64,000 nucleotides of DNA, taken from assembly GCA_026126215.1 (NCBI GenBank), contig JAHCJQ010000001.1, forward strand, positions 90,223-154,222. Reading direction: 5' to 3'. Made by a program: the position numbers and the translations under genes. The notes below the pieces were generated by a model, which was not told the origin of the DNA, searched no databases, and was given only the letters and a program-made list of their open reading frames with translations. The stretch comes from Alphaproteobacteria bacterium. GTDB lineage: Bacteria; Pseudomonadota; Alphaproteobacteria; Ferrovibrionales; Ferrovibrionaceae. This document shows, one piece after another, positions 7,871 to 16,858 of the stretch. Positions within the stretch are counted from its first letter, which is position 1. The number at the start of each line of letters is the position of its first letter.

Positions 7871-10257
7871 TTACGGTCTCCATCCACGGCCAATTGCCGG
7901 CGACGCATCTCCCGCAGCAGATAACTAGGCCGCAAGGGAAGCCGGTTGATGTTGGCCCCGGTCCTCGCCAAGGCATCCGCGACGGCATTGGTGACCGCCG
8001 GCACGGCGCCGATCACCCCGCCCTCGCCCACGCCCTTGAAGCCACCAAGTGCGTCGATCGAAGGCGTCTCGATGTGCGAAATGTCGATCTGCGGCACGTC
8101 GAGCGCCATTGGCATCAGGTAGTCGAGCAGGTTGGCATTAAGCATCTGCCCGTCCTCGTCATAGACGATCTGCTCCATGAGTGCCTCGCCGATTCCCTGG
8201 ACGATGCCGCCGTGAATCTGCCCGTCGACGATCATCGGGTTGATCAGGCGGCCGGAATCATGGACGACGACATACTTCTCGATGCTGACCTTCGCGGTCC
8301 TCCGATCCACGGCCACGACGACCGCGTGCACGGCGTTTGGCCAGGTGGCAAGCGGCGGGTCATACATCTCGACGACCTCGAGACCGAAGCTCTCGCCCTG
8401 CGGCAGGGCCACGGATGTCATTGAGTAGGCAATCTGCGCCACCTGCCGGAAGTCGACGGACTTCTCCGGGTTCTCCTTGTCGATCGCCTTGCTCTCGGTA
8501 AGCTCCACGCGCTCCACGTCCACATCGAGCAGGAAGGCGGCGATCCGCGCGATCTTCTGGCGCAGCGACTGCGCGGCCTTGATGACCGCGCCGCCCGCCG
8601 CTACCGCACCGCGGCTCGCGAAGGTATTAGTGCCGTAAGGGGCGGTGGCCGTGTCGCCCTCCGAGACGAAAACGTCTTCGACCTTGACACCGAGGTAATC
8701 GGCGAGCACCTGCGCAAACGTCGTCAGGTGTCCCTGCCCAGCGGCGGCCTGGCTTACCAGCAACGTCACCTTGCCCGTCGGTTCCACCTTGATCGATGCG
8801 CTGTCGAATCCCGGCACCTTGGTGAGGCCGCGGACCCGCCAGCCACCCGACCCGGCTCCGGCGACTTCCGTGAAGCAGCATATGCCGATCCCGCGCAGCA
8901 CCTCGTCGTCGTCGCGCGCCTCTGCCTGCCGCTTGCGGAAGTTCCAGTAGTCGACCCGCTCCAGGGCACGCCGCAGGCACTCCTCGTAACTGCCCGTGTC
9001 GTAGCGGACCCCCAGGACGTTGGTATAGGGGAGTTGTTCGCTCCGGATCAGGTTGCGCTGCCGCACGGTCGCCGGATCGATGCCGAGCTTGCGGCCGATC
9101 CGGTCCATCAGGCCCTCGATCGCCATGAAGCAGGAGGGCTGCGCGACGCCCCGGTAGGCGCCCGAGGGGCAGGTGTGGGTGGCAATCGCCCGGGTGTGGA
9201 AGGCGTAGTTCCGGATGTCGTACGGCCCGACGATCATGCGCGCCCCACCCGTCGCCTCGAGCGTGCAGCCGAATGGATAGCTCGAATAGGCCCCGGCATT
9301 CGTCGTCAGATCGGTTCGAAGGGCCTTGATTCGCCCTTCACCGTCGATGGCCGCCTCCAGCCGGTAGATATGATCGCGCGCATGGATGCTGGTCAGCAGC
9401 TCCTCGCGGCGGTCCTGGACCCACTTGATGGGCCGGCGAAGGTTGAGCGCCAGCGCCGCCGTTACCACTTCCTCGGTATAGAACTGGGCCTTGGTGCCGA
9501 ACCCGCCGCCCACTTCCGGCGTCACGACGCGGATCCGGGGTTCGGGAAAATCGAGAATCTCCGAAAGCGCGGTCCGGGCCAGATGGGGGATCTGCGTCGA
9601 AGTGTAGAACAGCAGCGAGTCCGCCACGTGATCGAGCAGCGCGAGACAGCCGCGCGGTTCCAGCGGAACACCGGCGACACGGCCGGTGCGGAAGGTCTCG
9701 CTGACAATCATTTCTGCCGATTCGAATGCGGCTTGAAAGTCCGGCGAGGCGAATGCGGCCTCGAACATGACGTTGCGCGGAATATCCTCATGCACCAAAG
9801 GCGCGGATTCGGAGTCAGCCTCCTCGAGCCGCACCGCGGCCGGTAGCGGTTCGTAATCGACCTCGATCAGCTCGGCCGCATCCTGCGCGATGTAGGGGTC
9901 CTCGGCGACGACGACCGCCACATGTTCGCCGACGAAGCGGACCTCATCCTGCGCCAGCACCATCCGGGAGCTGGCACGATAGCCCTGGATCTCGATGACG
10001 GTGCGGATCGGCTTGACGAACCGGGCCATGTCCTCCGCCGTATAGACGGCAACCACGCCCGGGAGGGCGCTGGCGGCGTCCGTGCGTATCGCGAGGATGC
10101 GGGCATGGGCGTGCGGGCTCATGGCGAAGCTCAGAAAGAGCGTATCCTTCGGTTCCGCGATATCGTCCAGAAACCGTCCCTCGCCGCGCAGGAGATAGGG
10201 ATCCTCCCGGCGCGGGACATGCTTGCCGATGCTGCGTGGATGGCCTTGTGCAATCAT
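7867..10257 (-). CDS. Molybdenum hydroxylase large subunit (xanthine dehydrogenase/CoxL family)
   Basis: The 796-residue subunit binds the molybdopterin cofactor. It shows the N-terminal RREDPYLLRGEGRFLDD segment, VGGGFGTKAQFY, the loop GAYRGVAQPS and a C-terminal GVGEGGVIGA holding the catalytic glutamate. The loop is AYRGVAQ, not the AYxCSFR of form I CO dehydrogenase, so a true CO dehydrogenase is unlikely and hydroxylation of an N-heterocycle or aldehyde is more likely. The start MIAQGHPRS was chosen because it overlaps the small-subunit stop by 4 bp. The upstream extension is out of family. Confidence 0.9.
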   Translation of the reverse strand: MIAQGHPRSIGKHVPRREDPYLLRGEGRFLDDIAEPKDTLFLSFAMSPHAHARILAIRTDAASALPGVVAVYTAEDMARFVKPIRTVIEIQGYRASSRMVLAQDEVRFVGEHVAVVVAEDPYIAQDAAELIEVDYEPLPAAVRLEEADSESAPLVHEDIPRNVMFEAAFASPDFQAAFESAEMIVSETFRTGRVAGVPLEPRGCLALLDHVADSLLFYTSTQIPHLARTALSEILDFPEPRIRVVTPEVGGGFGTKAQFYTEEVVTAALALNLRRPIKWVQDRREELLTSIHARDHIYRLEAAIDGEGRIKALRTDLTTNAGAYSSYPFGCTLEATGGARMIVGPYDIRNYAFHTRAIATHTCPSGAYRGVAQPSCFMAIEGLMDRIGRKLGIDPATVRQRNLIRSEQLPYTNVLGVRYDTGSYEECLRRALERVDYWNFRKRQAEARDDDEVLRGIGICCFTEVAGAGSGGWRVRGLTKVPGFDSASIKVEPTGKVTLLVSQAAAGQGHLTTFAQVLADYLGVKVEDVFVSEGDTATAPYGTNTFASRGAVAAGGAVIKAAQSLRQKIARIAAFLLDVDVERVELTESKAIDKENPEKSVDFRQVAQIAYSMTSVALPQGESFGLEVVEMYDPPLATWPNAVHAVVVAVDRRTAKVSIEKYVVVHDSGRLINPMIVDGQIHGGIVQGIGEALMEQIVYDEDGQMLNANLLDYLMPMALDVPQIDISHIETPSIDALGGFKGVGEGGVIGAVPAVTNAVADALARTGANINRLPLRPSYLLREMRRRQLAVDGDRK

Positions 10258-10778
10258 TTTCTGCTCTCCCCGGCCGGGTCGGCCGTGGTCTTGTCGCGGT
10301 CCCTGGCGGCGTTTGCTATGGCCTTGACGATGTTCACATAGCCTGTGCAGCGGCATAGGTTGTTGGACAGGGCGGCGCGGATCTCCTGTTCGCTCGGCTC
10401 TGGGTTCTCCGACAGAAACTCCTCCGCCGTCAGAAGAACCCCGGGCGTGCAGTAACCGCACTGCAGCCCGTGGGCGTCATGAAACGCCTTCTGCAGACCT
10501 GCCAGCCGGCCGTCGGCAGACAGCCCTTCCAGCGTCTCGATCTCGGCCCCTTGCACCGCAACCGCGAAATGCAGGCAGCTTCGCGCGGTCCGTCCGTCGA
10601 TCCGCACCGTACAGGCACCACAGACGCCGTGTTCGCAGCCGATATGCGTGGCTTTCAATCCGACATCGTGCCGGATGAAATCGACGAGGAGGCGACGCGG
10701 CTCCACCTGGCGGGTGTAGCTCTTGCCGTTGATCGTCAGCGTCACGTCCGTTTTCCTGAGGGAAGTTGCCTGCGACAT
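10254..10778 (-). CDS. Molybdenum hydroxylase 2Fe-2S small subunit
   Basis: The 174-residue protein carries both iron-sulfur clusters of the hydroxylase. The plant-ferredoxin-like cluster uses Cys48, Cys53, Cys56 and Cys68 (GCEHGVCGACTV...RSC). The second uses Cys107, Cys110, Cys142 and Cys144 (QCGYCTPG and LCRCTGY). It passes electrons from the molybdenum site to the FAD subunit. The start MSQATSLRK overlaps the FAD-subunit stop by one base (TGATG). Gene order FAD-FeS-Mo is the same as coxM-coxS-coxL. Confidence 0.92.
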   Translation of the reverse strand: MSQATSLRKTDVTLTINGKSYTRQVEPRRLLVDFIRHDVGLKATHIGCEHGVCGACTVRIDGRTARSCLHFAVAVQGAEIETLEGLSADGRLAGLQKAFHDAHGLQCGYCTPGVLLTAEEFLSENPEPSEQEIRAALSNNLCRCTGYVNIVKAIANAARDRDKTTADPAGESRK

Positions 10779-11662
10779 CAGATGCTCCTCGCCCTGCCGG
10801 CGGCACCGGAGGCGACCTGTATCAGGGCGCGTTCGACCAGCACGGCCACTAGTTCGCGGCGGTAGGCCGCATCGGCATGAAAATCCCCAGCGACATCGAC
10901 GAGTGACGCAGTCAGGCGGCCCGCCTCGCGCGCGGCGGCCTCGTCGATGATGCTGCCGGCGAGCGCCACCTCGGTATCGCTGGCGCGTTTCGCGATGTTC
11001 TCGCCGCCCATGACCGCCAGGCGTGCCCGGCGGCACCGGCCATCTTCGCCGAACGTGACTTCCAGGGCGACGCCGGCGATTGCAAAACCATGGTTGCGGT
11101 TGCCGAGTTCGATGAAGCACGAGCGCGATCCGGTAGGGGCATACGGGAACCGTACCGCCTCGAGAATCTCGTCGGGCCTGAGACTGTTCTCCAGGGCACC
11201 GACGAAGAATTCCCGCGCCGGCACGACGCGCCGTCCGGTGCTGCTCGCCGCGATCATGTCCGCATCGAGCGCCAGCGCCACGGCCGGAAGTTCAGCCAGC
11301 GGATCAGCATGCGCGAGGCTGCCGCAAACCGTGCCCCGGTTGCGGTTCGACCTGGCGCCCACATGATGCAGCGCCTGGACCAAAAGCGGGCAGCGCTGGA
11401 TCGCCACCTGGTCGTGCTCGACATCCCACTGGCGGGCCAGTGCGCCGCAGACGAGCCCATCCTCCTCGGCCCTGATGTAGGAGAGTTCCTTGCAATGATT
11501 GATGCTGACGAGCACGGATGGCTGCAGCATGCGCAGGTTCATCAGCGGGACCAGGCTCTGTCCGCCGGCCAGGATGCGCGCGGCCTCGCCGTGTTCCCGC
11601 ATTTCCTCCAGCACGCCGTCCAGGCTGACGGGCGCCCGAAACTCGAATGGAGCTGGTTTCAC
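10778..11662 (-). CDS. Molybdenum hydroxylase FAD-binding medium subunit
   Basis: The 294-residue protein is a PCMH-type FAD subunit. FAD-contacting motifs are AGGQSLVPLMNLR (about residues 32-44) and RNRGTVCGSLAHADP (about 106-120), equivalent to AGGxS and TIGGSxxxxDP. The start is GTG, preceded by GGAGGT at a suitable distance. It accepts electrons from the 2Fe-2S subunit and passes them to an acceptor, perhaps the flavodoxin at the operon end. It begins 19 bp after the M29-like gene. Confidence 0.9.
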   Translation of the reverse strand: MKPAPFEFRAPVSLDGVLEEMREHGEAARILAGGQSLVPLMNLRMLQPSVLVSINHCKELSYIRAEEDGLVCGALARQWDVEHDQVAIQRCPLLVQALHHVGARSNRNRGTVCGSLAHADPLAELPAVALALDADMIAASSTGRRVVPAREFFVGALENSLRPDEILEAVRFPYAPTGSRSCFIELGNRNHGFAIAGVALEVTFGEDGRCRRARLAVMGGENIAKRASDTEVALAGSIIDEAAAREAGRLTASLVDVAGDFHADAAYRRELVAVLVERALIQVASGAAGRARSI

Positions 11663-11681
11663 GTTCCTGCACCTCCGCCTT

Positions 11682-12716
11682 TCATCGCCGGGCCGGATCG
11701 GTCTTGATACGCAGGTTCCGCGAGGCGGCCACCAGTTCCGCGGGCGCCACCGCGATGCCGGCCTCGATCATGAGCTGGCCATCGACCCAGATCGACTGAT
11801 CGCCGACCACGACATCCGGATGGTTCTCGCCGCCGCCCGGAACCCACCAGGGCAGGCCGAGACCGACGGCGTTCATGCCCATTACGCGCGAATCCTCGAT
11901 GAAGGACTGCCCGGTGCGGCGCGCAGCCGGGTGCATGGCGAAGGTGAAATGGATGATGTACCCATAGTCCCCATTGCCGGCACGGCGGAGCGCCCGCTCC
12001 AGTACGTGCCGGTCCGCGCCACCGCCATGAACGGACCGGATCCGCCCGTCCACCTCGATGGTGACCTGGCCGTCGAACGGCGTGAAGTATTCATGGAAAC
12101 CGGCTTCGGTCCGGATCACGCCCTTCACCGACTCGATATCCGGGAACATGGTGCAGGAGCCGGGAACCAGGTAGGTACCGGGCTTCAGCGCGCGGCGCGG
12201 CTTGCCATAGGCCGACTTGCCCAGTCGGAAGGTCACGTCGGTGCCCCTGGAATTGGCAACACGGATTTCGGTGCCTTCGGGCTGCGTGAGAACCTTCGAG
12301 AAGACGTCGAAGGCGCTTTGATATTCGTCCAGATCGACGCCGCCGAAGAGGCGCGTCAGGCCGCCGGCCCCCATATCCCCGCCCAGCAGATAGCGTACCT
12401 TGCCGCTTTCCATCGCGTGGTCATGCACGCTCGACCCGGCGAGATAGGGGAAGGTCAGGTCGATCCAGACATCGCAGCGCGAGACCGCGCCTTCGAGGAT
12501 CGCCGGGATGAAGGGGTCGCAGAGCTTGCCCTGGAATGGCAGCCGGGGGACCTCCACGACGACCGGCCGCGCGCCGGCCGCGAGCGCGCTGGCGAACACC
12601 GCCTCCGCCGCCCGCGCGTCGGTCGCCGTATCGGTCGTTATAAGGACGTTGCTGTCCGCGCCGATGTTCATGTAATCGGCAAGAACGTCGGCCGCGAGCC
12701 TGAGTTCCGGCCCCAT
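11682..12716 (-). CDS. M29-family-like protein, candidate ring-cleaving dioxygenase (NicX-like)
   Basis: The 344-residue protein resembles the M29 aminopeptidase fold. Database annotation would likely say leucyl aminopeptidase, but the same family contains 2,5-dihydroxypyridine 5,6-dioxygenase (NicX), which binds iron through two His and an Asp. Here His256 or His262 and the NHPD motif (His299, Asp301) sit at comparable places. Lying between a Rieske oxygenase and a molybdenum hydroxylase, a ring-cleavage role fits better than peptidase. A TTG codon overlapping the Rieske stop gives six more residues and is an alternative start. Function is an inference from context plus limited motif agreement. 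Confidence 0.65.
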   Translation of the reverse strand: MGPELRLAADVLADYMNIGADSNVLITTDTATDARAAEAVFASALAAGARPVVVEVPRLPFQGKLCDPFIPAILEGAVSRCDVWIDLTFPYLAGSSVHDHAMESGKVRYLLGGDMGAGGLTRLFGGVDLDEYQSAFDVFSKVLTQPEGTEIRVANSRGTDVTFRLGKSAYGKPRRALKPGTYLVPGSCTMFPDIESVKGVIRTEAGFHEYFTPFDGQVTIEVDGRIRSVHGGGADRHVLERALRRAGNGDYGYIIHFTFAMHPAARRTGQSFIEDSRVMGMNAVGLGLPWWVPGGGENHPDVVVGDQSIWVDGQLMIEAGIAVAPAELVAASRNLRIKTDPARR

Positions 12717-12730
12717 TTCCCCGCCGCGGC

Positions 12731-13900
12731 TCAACGGACCACCCCACTTGGGCTGCCATCCGGCCCGAAGATGCGGGCCAGATAGGCGTTCAGATAATGA
12801 TGCAGCGGCTTTTCGAGGTAGGACATGCGCCCTGGCTTGTAGCTCGGCAGGGACATGGCCCGCTGCATCGATTCCATCATCGAGGTGTCCTCGCCCAGCA
12901 CCTTGAGCTGGTACTGGCGATAGACTTCCGCCTTATCGTGGAAGTCTGGACGTTCAAAGAACTCTTCCGGGAAGAGATGATAGATGAAGACCTCGCAGCG
13001 GTCTGGACCGAGCGGCCAGGCCACGAACGGCCGCACGCAGTCGATCCGGCCGAACACGGTCAGGTTCGGCATCATGAAGCCGTGCGAGGCGAAGCTCGAA
13101 TCGCGGTCCTGCATCCAGGGCATCTTGCCGAGCAGCATTTCCCCGCCCGGGGTCGGTGGCGCGGCCTTGTACCAGATCGAGAACTCGCCGCGATCGCGGA
13201 GAACCACGTCGTCGTTCTTCCACGAGAAGTTCGATCCGAACGTTCCGGCATGAAGGACGTTGACATGGTAGAAGTCCATGATGTTCTCCGGCACGAACTT
13301 CCAGTTGCAGTTCAGTTCCAGCCGGATCTTGTTGGCGAGTCTGCAACGGTCCATCTGGAGGAAACCGAAATCCTTCTCGAAGGGTGCGATTGCCTCCTCG
13401 AAGCTCCGGCCGTCCTGGTCGAAGCAGATGAAGATGTTGCCGCGCCAGACATCGAGGCGGATCGCGCGCAGCCGGCAGTCTTTTGCATGAAAGCCCTCGC
13501 TCGCATCCATGTGCGCGGCGCCCTTGAGTTGCCCCGTCAGGTCATAGACCCAGCCATGATACGGGCACTTGAACGAGCGCGTATTCCCGCAACCCGCCGC
13601 GACCTCGACGCCACGATGGACGCACATGTTGTAGAAGGCATTCAGATTGCCAGACCGGTCCCGCGCGATCACGATCGGCTCGTCGCAGATCCTGAGCGTC
13701 ATGTAGTCGCCCGGGTTGGGGATCTCCTCCACGCGGGCGACCATCAGCCAGTCCTTCATGAAGAGCAGCTCGACTTCCTTCCGATAGACTTCCGAAGAGT
13801 GATAGATCGCCCCCGGAGCATGCGACGCCAGCTCCAGCCGCTGCCGCGGGCCGGACAATTTTCCGCCAGGCTTCGCCGTTTCGACAGCCATATCCGCCAT
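12731..13900 (-). CDS. Rieske 2Fe-2S ring-hydroxylating oxygenase, alpha subunit
   Basis: The 389-residue oxygenase has a Rieske domain with Cys93-x-His95 (MCVHRG) and Cys112-x2-His115 (KCPYHGW). Its catalytic domain has the mononuclear-iron site ENIMDFYHVNVLH (His212, His217, bridging Asp209). The start MADMAVETAKPGG follows a strong GGAGGTGAGG ribosome-binding site. The in-frame upstream codons are less likely. No beta subunit or reductase gene is adjacent. It presumably adds oxygen to an aromatic ring before cleavage by the next gene, whose coding region starts at or just past its stop. Confidence 0.92.
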   Translation of the reverse strand: MADMAVETAKPGGKLSGPRQRLELASHAPGAIYHSSEVYRKEVELLFMKDWLMVARVEEIPNPGDYMTLRICDEPIVIARDRSGNLNAFYNMCVHRGVEVAAGCGNTRSFKCPYHGWVYDLTGQLKGAAHMDASEGFHAKDCRLRAIRLDVWRGNIFICFDQDGRSFEEAIAPFEKDFGFLQMDRCRLANKIRLELNCNWKFVPENIMDFYHVNVLHAGTFGSNFSWKNDDVVLRDRGEFSIWYKAAPPTPGGEMLLGKMPWMQDRDSSFASHGFMMPNLTVFGRIDCVRPFVAWPLGPDRCEVFIYHLFPEEFFERPDFHDKAEVYRQYQLKVLGEDTSMMESMQRAMSLPSYKPGRMSYLEKPLHHYLNAYLARIFGPDGSPSGVVR

Positions 13901-14015
13901 TGTCCTCACCTCCGTAATTCCAGCCATCCCTGCCAGGCCCACTCGCCCCGCCTGTCGTTCGCCGGGCGCGAGTCCGGCGCGGCCCCGTCACGGGAAGGCT
14001 CCTTGCCGCTATGTT

Positions 14016-14041
14016 ACAATGCACAACGAATTACGCAATGT
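14016..14041. promoter_or_regulatory. Imperfect palindrome and putative promoter before the Rieske gene
   Basis: A 26-bp imperfect palindrome has arms ACAATGC and GCAATGT and includes the TTACGCA half-site shared with the livH upstream region. On the minus strand TTGCGT, 16 bp, then TAACAT could be -35 and -10 boxes overlapping it. It suggests a regulated internal promoter for the catabolic genes. Confidence 0.45.
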
Positions 14042-14043
14042 CG

Positions 14044-14069
14044 CCCGGCCGCCGCAAGGGGCGGCCGGG
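14044..14069 (-). terminator. Strong GC stem-loop after the substrate-binding protein gene
   Basis: A perfect 10-bp stem (CCCGGCCGCC with GGCGGCCGGG) closes a 6-base loop just after the stop of the substrate-binding protein. No T-run follows on the minus strand, so it may be an attenuator or an mRNA 3'-end stabiliser and not a full intrinsic terminator. Confidence 0.5.
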
Positions 14070-14080
14070 TTATGTACCTT

Positions 14081-15331
14081 CTAGCGCTTCGATTTCGGCA
14101 ACGGGTGAATGACGTTCGCGGTCTTGAGTTCAGGCGGATACACCAGTTTCGGGACGCCGCCCTGGAACTGACTGGGATAGACGGTTCCACCCTGGTTGAG
14201 GCCGTCGTCGGCGAACCTCACCGTCGAGAAGAAGGTCTCTCCGTTCATGTCGATGAATGCCTTGCGCAACTTGACCGGATCGCCCGCGCCACCGGCCGCC
14301 ATCAGCGCCAGCATGCCCGTCACGATAGTGTTGGCACCGTTCGCGGCGACGAAGTCCGGCGGAGCCGACCCATAGGCTTTTTCGTACCGCTTCGCGAAGT
14401 CGCGACTGGTGCCGATGATCGGGTCCTTCGTCTTGTCGAGGGTCGGGTCCCAGAAGGTTGGGGCGAAGACACCCTCCAGGTCCGGGCCCAGGGCCTCTGC
14501 CAGAGAGGTCGGCGCCTCGACGATCACGACCGGCGGGAAATAGTTGATCGACTGCATCTCCTTGTATACGCCGATGATCTCCGGCGTGTAGCAGTTGATG
14601 ATCAGGATCTCCGGATTGGCCCGCCGCACCCGGTCGAGGGCGGAGGAGAATTCCTGCGTGCCTGGCGGGAAGAACTCTGCCGCCACCAATTCCAGCCCAG
14701 CTTTCTTGACGTCCGATGGCACATACTGGTTGACGGTGAACACCCCAAGCTCGTCCTGCGGAGTGATCAGTCCGACTTTCCTTACGCGGGGATTCTCGAA
14801 CTTCGACACCATTTCGAGGATCATCGTGTAGTAGAGGCTGAAGGGTGGCATCGGGCCGAACACGTAAGGAGCGCCCTTCTGACCGGCGAATACGCCATCC
14901 ACCTGCGCCCAGAACGCGACCATCGGCGTGCGCAGGCGCTGCGCCACCGGAATCACGGTCTTGACGTTGACACTGCCAACGCCGGCGATGACCAGGTCGG
15001 TCTTCTCGTTGGTGATCGCCCGCTCGACCAGTCGGGCGGCGGTGGCAGCATCCGTCTTGTCATCATACTCGGTGATGTTGAGCCTGACCGGGGCACCGCC
15101 GATCTTGATCTGCGCCTCGTTCACGGCAGCAACAGCCAGGTCGACGCCCCGCTTCAGTTCTGCACCATATCTGGCAAACCGGCCCGACAGGCTGTTGACG
15201 ATCGCGAAGTTCAACTGACCGGCCGCCGCGGCTGCCGGGTTGGAGATGAATGGGGCGCCGACCGCCGCCAGTCCGGCGGCACCGCCTGCCTTGAGCACCT
15301 GTCTGCGTGTGATCGCTGAACGCTTCCGCAT
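14081..15331 (-). CDS. ABC transporter substrate-binding protein (Leu/aromatic type), Tat signal
   Basis: The 416-residue periplasmic protein begins MRKRSAITRRQVLKAGGAAG, a twin-arginine (TRRQVLK) export signal, and continues with the type I fold of branched-chain amino acid receptors (LNFAIVNSLSGRFARYGAELKRGVDLAV). The start has a GGGAGG ribosome-binding site. It is 5 bp from livF and completes the livHMGF transporter. Receptors of this class often bind aromatic acids, and its place before the oxygenase suggests it captures the substrate degraded by the downstream enzymes. Confidence 0.88.
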   Translation of the reverse strand: MRKRSAITRRQVLKAGGAAGLAAVGAPFISNPAAAAAGQLNFAIVNSLSGRFARYGAELKRGVDLAVAAVNEAQIKIGGAPVRLNITEYDDKTDAATAARLVERAITNEKTDLVIAGVGSVNVKTVIPVAQRLRTPMVAFWAQVDGVFAGQKGAPYVFGPMPPFSLYYTMILEMVSKFENPRVRKVGLITPQDELGVFTVNQYVPSDVKKAGLELVAAEFFPPGTQEFSSALDRVRRANPEILIINCYTPEIIGVYKEMQSINYFPPVVIVEAPTSLAEALGPDLEGVFAPTFWDPTLDKTKDPIIGTSRDFAKRYEKAYGSAPPDFVAANGANTIVTGMLALMAAGGAGDPVKLRKAFIDMNGETFFSTVRFADDGLNQGGTVYPSQFQGGVPKLVYPPELKTANVIHPLPKSKR

Positions 15332-15336
15332 GATTC

Positions 15337-16077
15337 CTAGCCTCCCAAGTAAGTGGAAACAATCTGGGGGTCCTTGAGCAGCTCGCCCGCCGGTCCCTTG
15401 AGCACCACGTGCCCGGACTGGATGACGCTCGCGCGATCGGAGAAACCCAGAGCCACGGAGATGTCCTGCTCGACAAGCAGAACGGTGGTACCTGCCGCGT
15501 GAATCTTCGACAGGATATTGAGCAGCTCCTCCACAATGATCGGAGCCAGCCCAAGCGAAAGCTCGTCGATGATGAGCAGTTGCGGCGCGGTCATGAGCGC
15601 GCGACCGATGGAACACATTTGCTGCTCGCCACCCGAAAGCGTGCCGGCCAGCTGGCGCCGGCGCTCGAACAGCTTCGGGAAGTAGCCGAAGATCTCGTCG
15701 AGCGCCCGGTCAATGTCCGCCCGGCCTCGGGCGGCGCGCCGATAGGCGCCGAGCCGCAGATTCTCCTCGACGGAGAGCCCGCGAAATACCCGGTGCCCTT
15801 CGGGAGCCTGGGAGATGCCGAGTTCCACTATGTCGGCCGGGGAGGTCCTGGAGATATCCCGGTCACCGAAAAAGACACCGCCTGCATCCGGCCGGATCAG
15901 CCCGGAGATCACCCGCAGCAGCGTGGTCTTTCCTGCGCCGTTCGCGCCGACGATGGCATGAATTTCGCCGCGTTCGACTTCGAGTCCGATTTCATGCAGA
16001 ACCTCGATCGGGCCGTAGCCCGCGCGAAGTTTCCGCACGCTCAGGATCGGCCGGGAGAGCCCCTGTTCAGCGCCCAC
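15337..16077 (-). CDS. ABC transporter ATP-binding protein, LivF type
   Basis: The 246-residue ATPase has Walker A GANGAGKTT, signature TLSGGEQQMCSIGRAL, Walker B QLLIIDELSLGLAP and the switch histidine region. The start is taken as GTG ([10 protein letters not shown]), which has AGGGAGG 6 bp ahead and overlaps the livG stop by 11 bp. An ATG 33 bp further upstream is possible. It powers the LivHM permease with LivG. Confidence 0.88.
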   Translation of the reverse strand: MGAEQGLSRPILSVRKLRAGYGPIEVLHEIGLEVERGEIHAIVGANGAGKTTLLRVISGLIRPDAGGVFFGDRDISRTSPADIVELGISQAPEGHRVFRGLSVEENLRLGAYRRAARGRADIDRALDEIFGYFPKLFERRRQLAGTLSGGEQQMCSIGRALMTAPQLLIIDELSLGLAPIIVEELLNILSKIHAAGTTVLLVEQDISVALGFSDRASVIQSGHVVLKGPAGELLKDPQIVSTYLGG

Positions 16078-16858
16078 CGGCCGCCTCCCTGCCCTTTCGC
16101 AGCCTGGCATAACGCTCCACCGCGCCGCCGACATCGCCGAGATACGCCTTCTGGACGTCGGCGTTGCGCACGATCTCCTGCGGCGTGCCCTCGGCAAGCT
16201 TCGTTCCATTGGCCAGAACGATGACGCGGTCGCTGATCGCCATCACCGCGTGCATGATGTGTTCGATGAAGATGATGGTCATGCCGCGGTCGCGGATCGA
16301 CCTGATAAGGGAGAGCGACTCCTTCACCTCGGCCTGGTTCAGCCCGCTCAGCGGTTCGTCGAGAAACACCAGCGACGGATCGCTGGCCAGGCAGCGCGCA
16401 AGTTCGAGGCGTTTGAGACCCGCCGTCGTCAGCGTGCGCGCCGGATTGCCGGCGGCCGCGCCGAGGCCGACCCAGTCCAGCACTTCGCGCGCCCTTGCCC
16501 GGGCCTGCGGCATCGACCGCCTGGTCCCGCCGCTGCCGAAAAGCGCCGAGGCCATGACATTCTCCTCCACTGTCAGGCCGATGAAGGGCTGCGGGACCTG
16601 GAAGGTTCTGGCCAGGCCCAGCCGGCAGCGTTGATGGGGCTCCAGATCCGTGATGCTGCGATCCCTGTAGGCGATCTCGCCACCGCTGCATTTCAGCGTG
16701 CCGGTCAACAGATTGACGAAGGTGGTCTTGCCGGCCCCGTTCGGACCGATCAGGCCGACGATTTCGCCCTTCGATATCGAGACCGTGACGTCGTTGACGG
16801 CAACCAGGCCGCCAAAGCGCTTCGTCAGGTTCCTGACCTCGAGCTCCGCTGCCATCAA
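16067..16858 (-). CDS. ABC transporter ATP-binding protein, LivG type
   Basis: The 263-residue ATPase shows Walker [10 protein letters not shown], the LivG-type [20 protein letters not shown] stretch and Walker [13 protein letters not shown]. The signature is [13 protein letters not shown], where the Gly-Gln of the usual LSxGQ is changed, a variation also seen in other LivG-like proteins. The ATGA overlap with livM shows translational coupling. The partner ATPase is the next gene, livF. Confidence 0.88.
   Translation of the reverse strand: MMAAELEVRNLTKRFGGLVAVNDVTVSISKGEIVGLIGPNGAGKTTFVNLLTGTLKCSGGEIAYRDRSITDLEPHQRCRLGLARTFQVPQPFIGLTVEENVMASALFGSGGTRRSMPQARARAREVLDWVGLGAAAGNPARTLTTAGLKRLELARCLASDPSLVFLDEPLSGLNQAEVKESLSLIRSIRDRGMTIIFIEHIMHAVMAISDRVIVLANGTKLAEGTPQEIVRNADVQKAYLGDVGGAVERYARLRKGREAAGGR

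Noticed and set aside
7867..10461. Form I CO dehydrogenase large subunit
   Set aside because: The active-site loop reads AYRGVAQ, not AYxCSFR, so CO oxidation is not supported although the operon resembles cox genes.
12797..15319. Very long plus-strand frames opposite the oxygenase and transporter genes
   Set aside because: They are antisense shadows in high-GC DNA; the minus-strand proteins have clear motifs.
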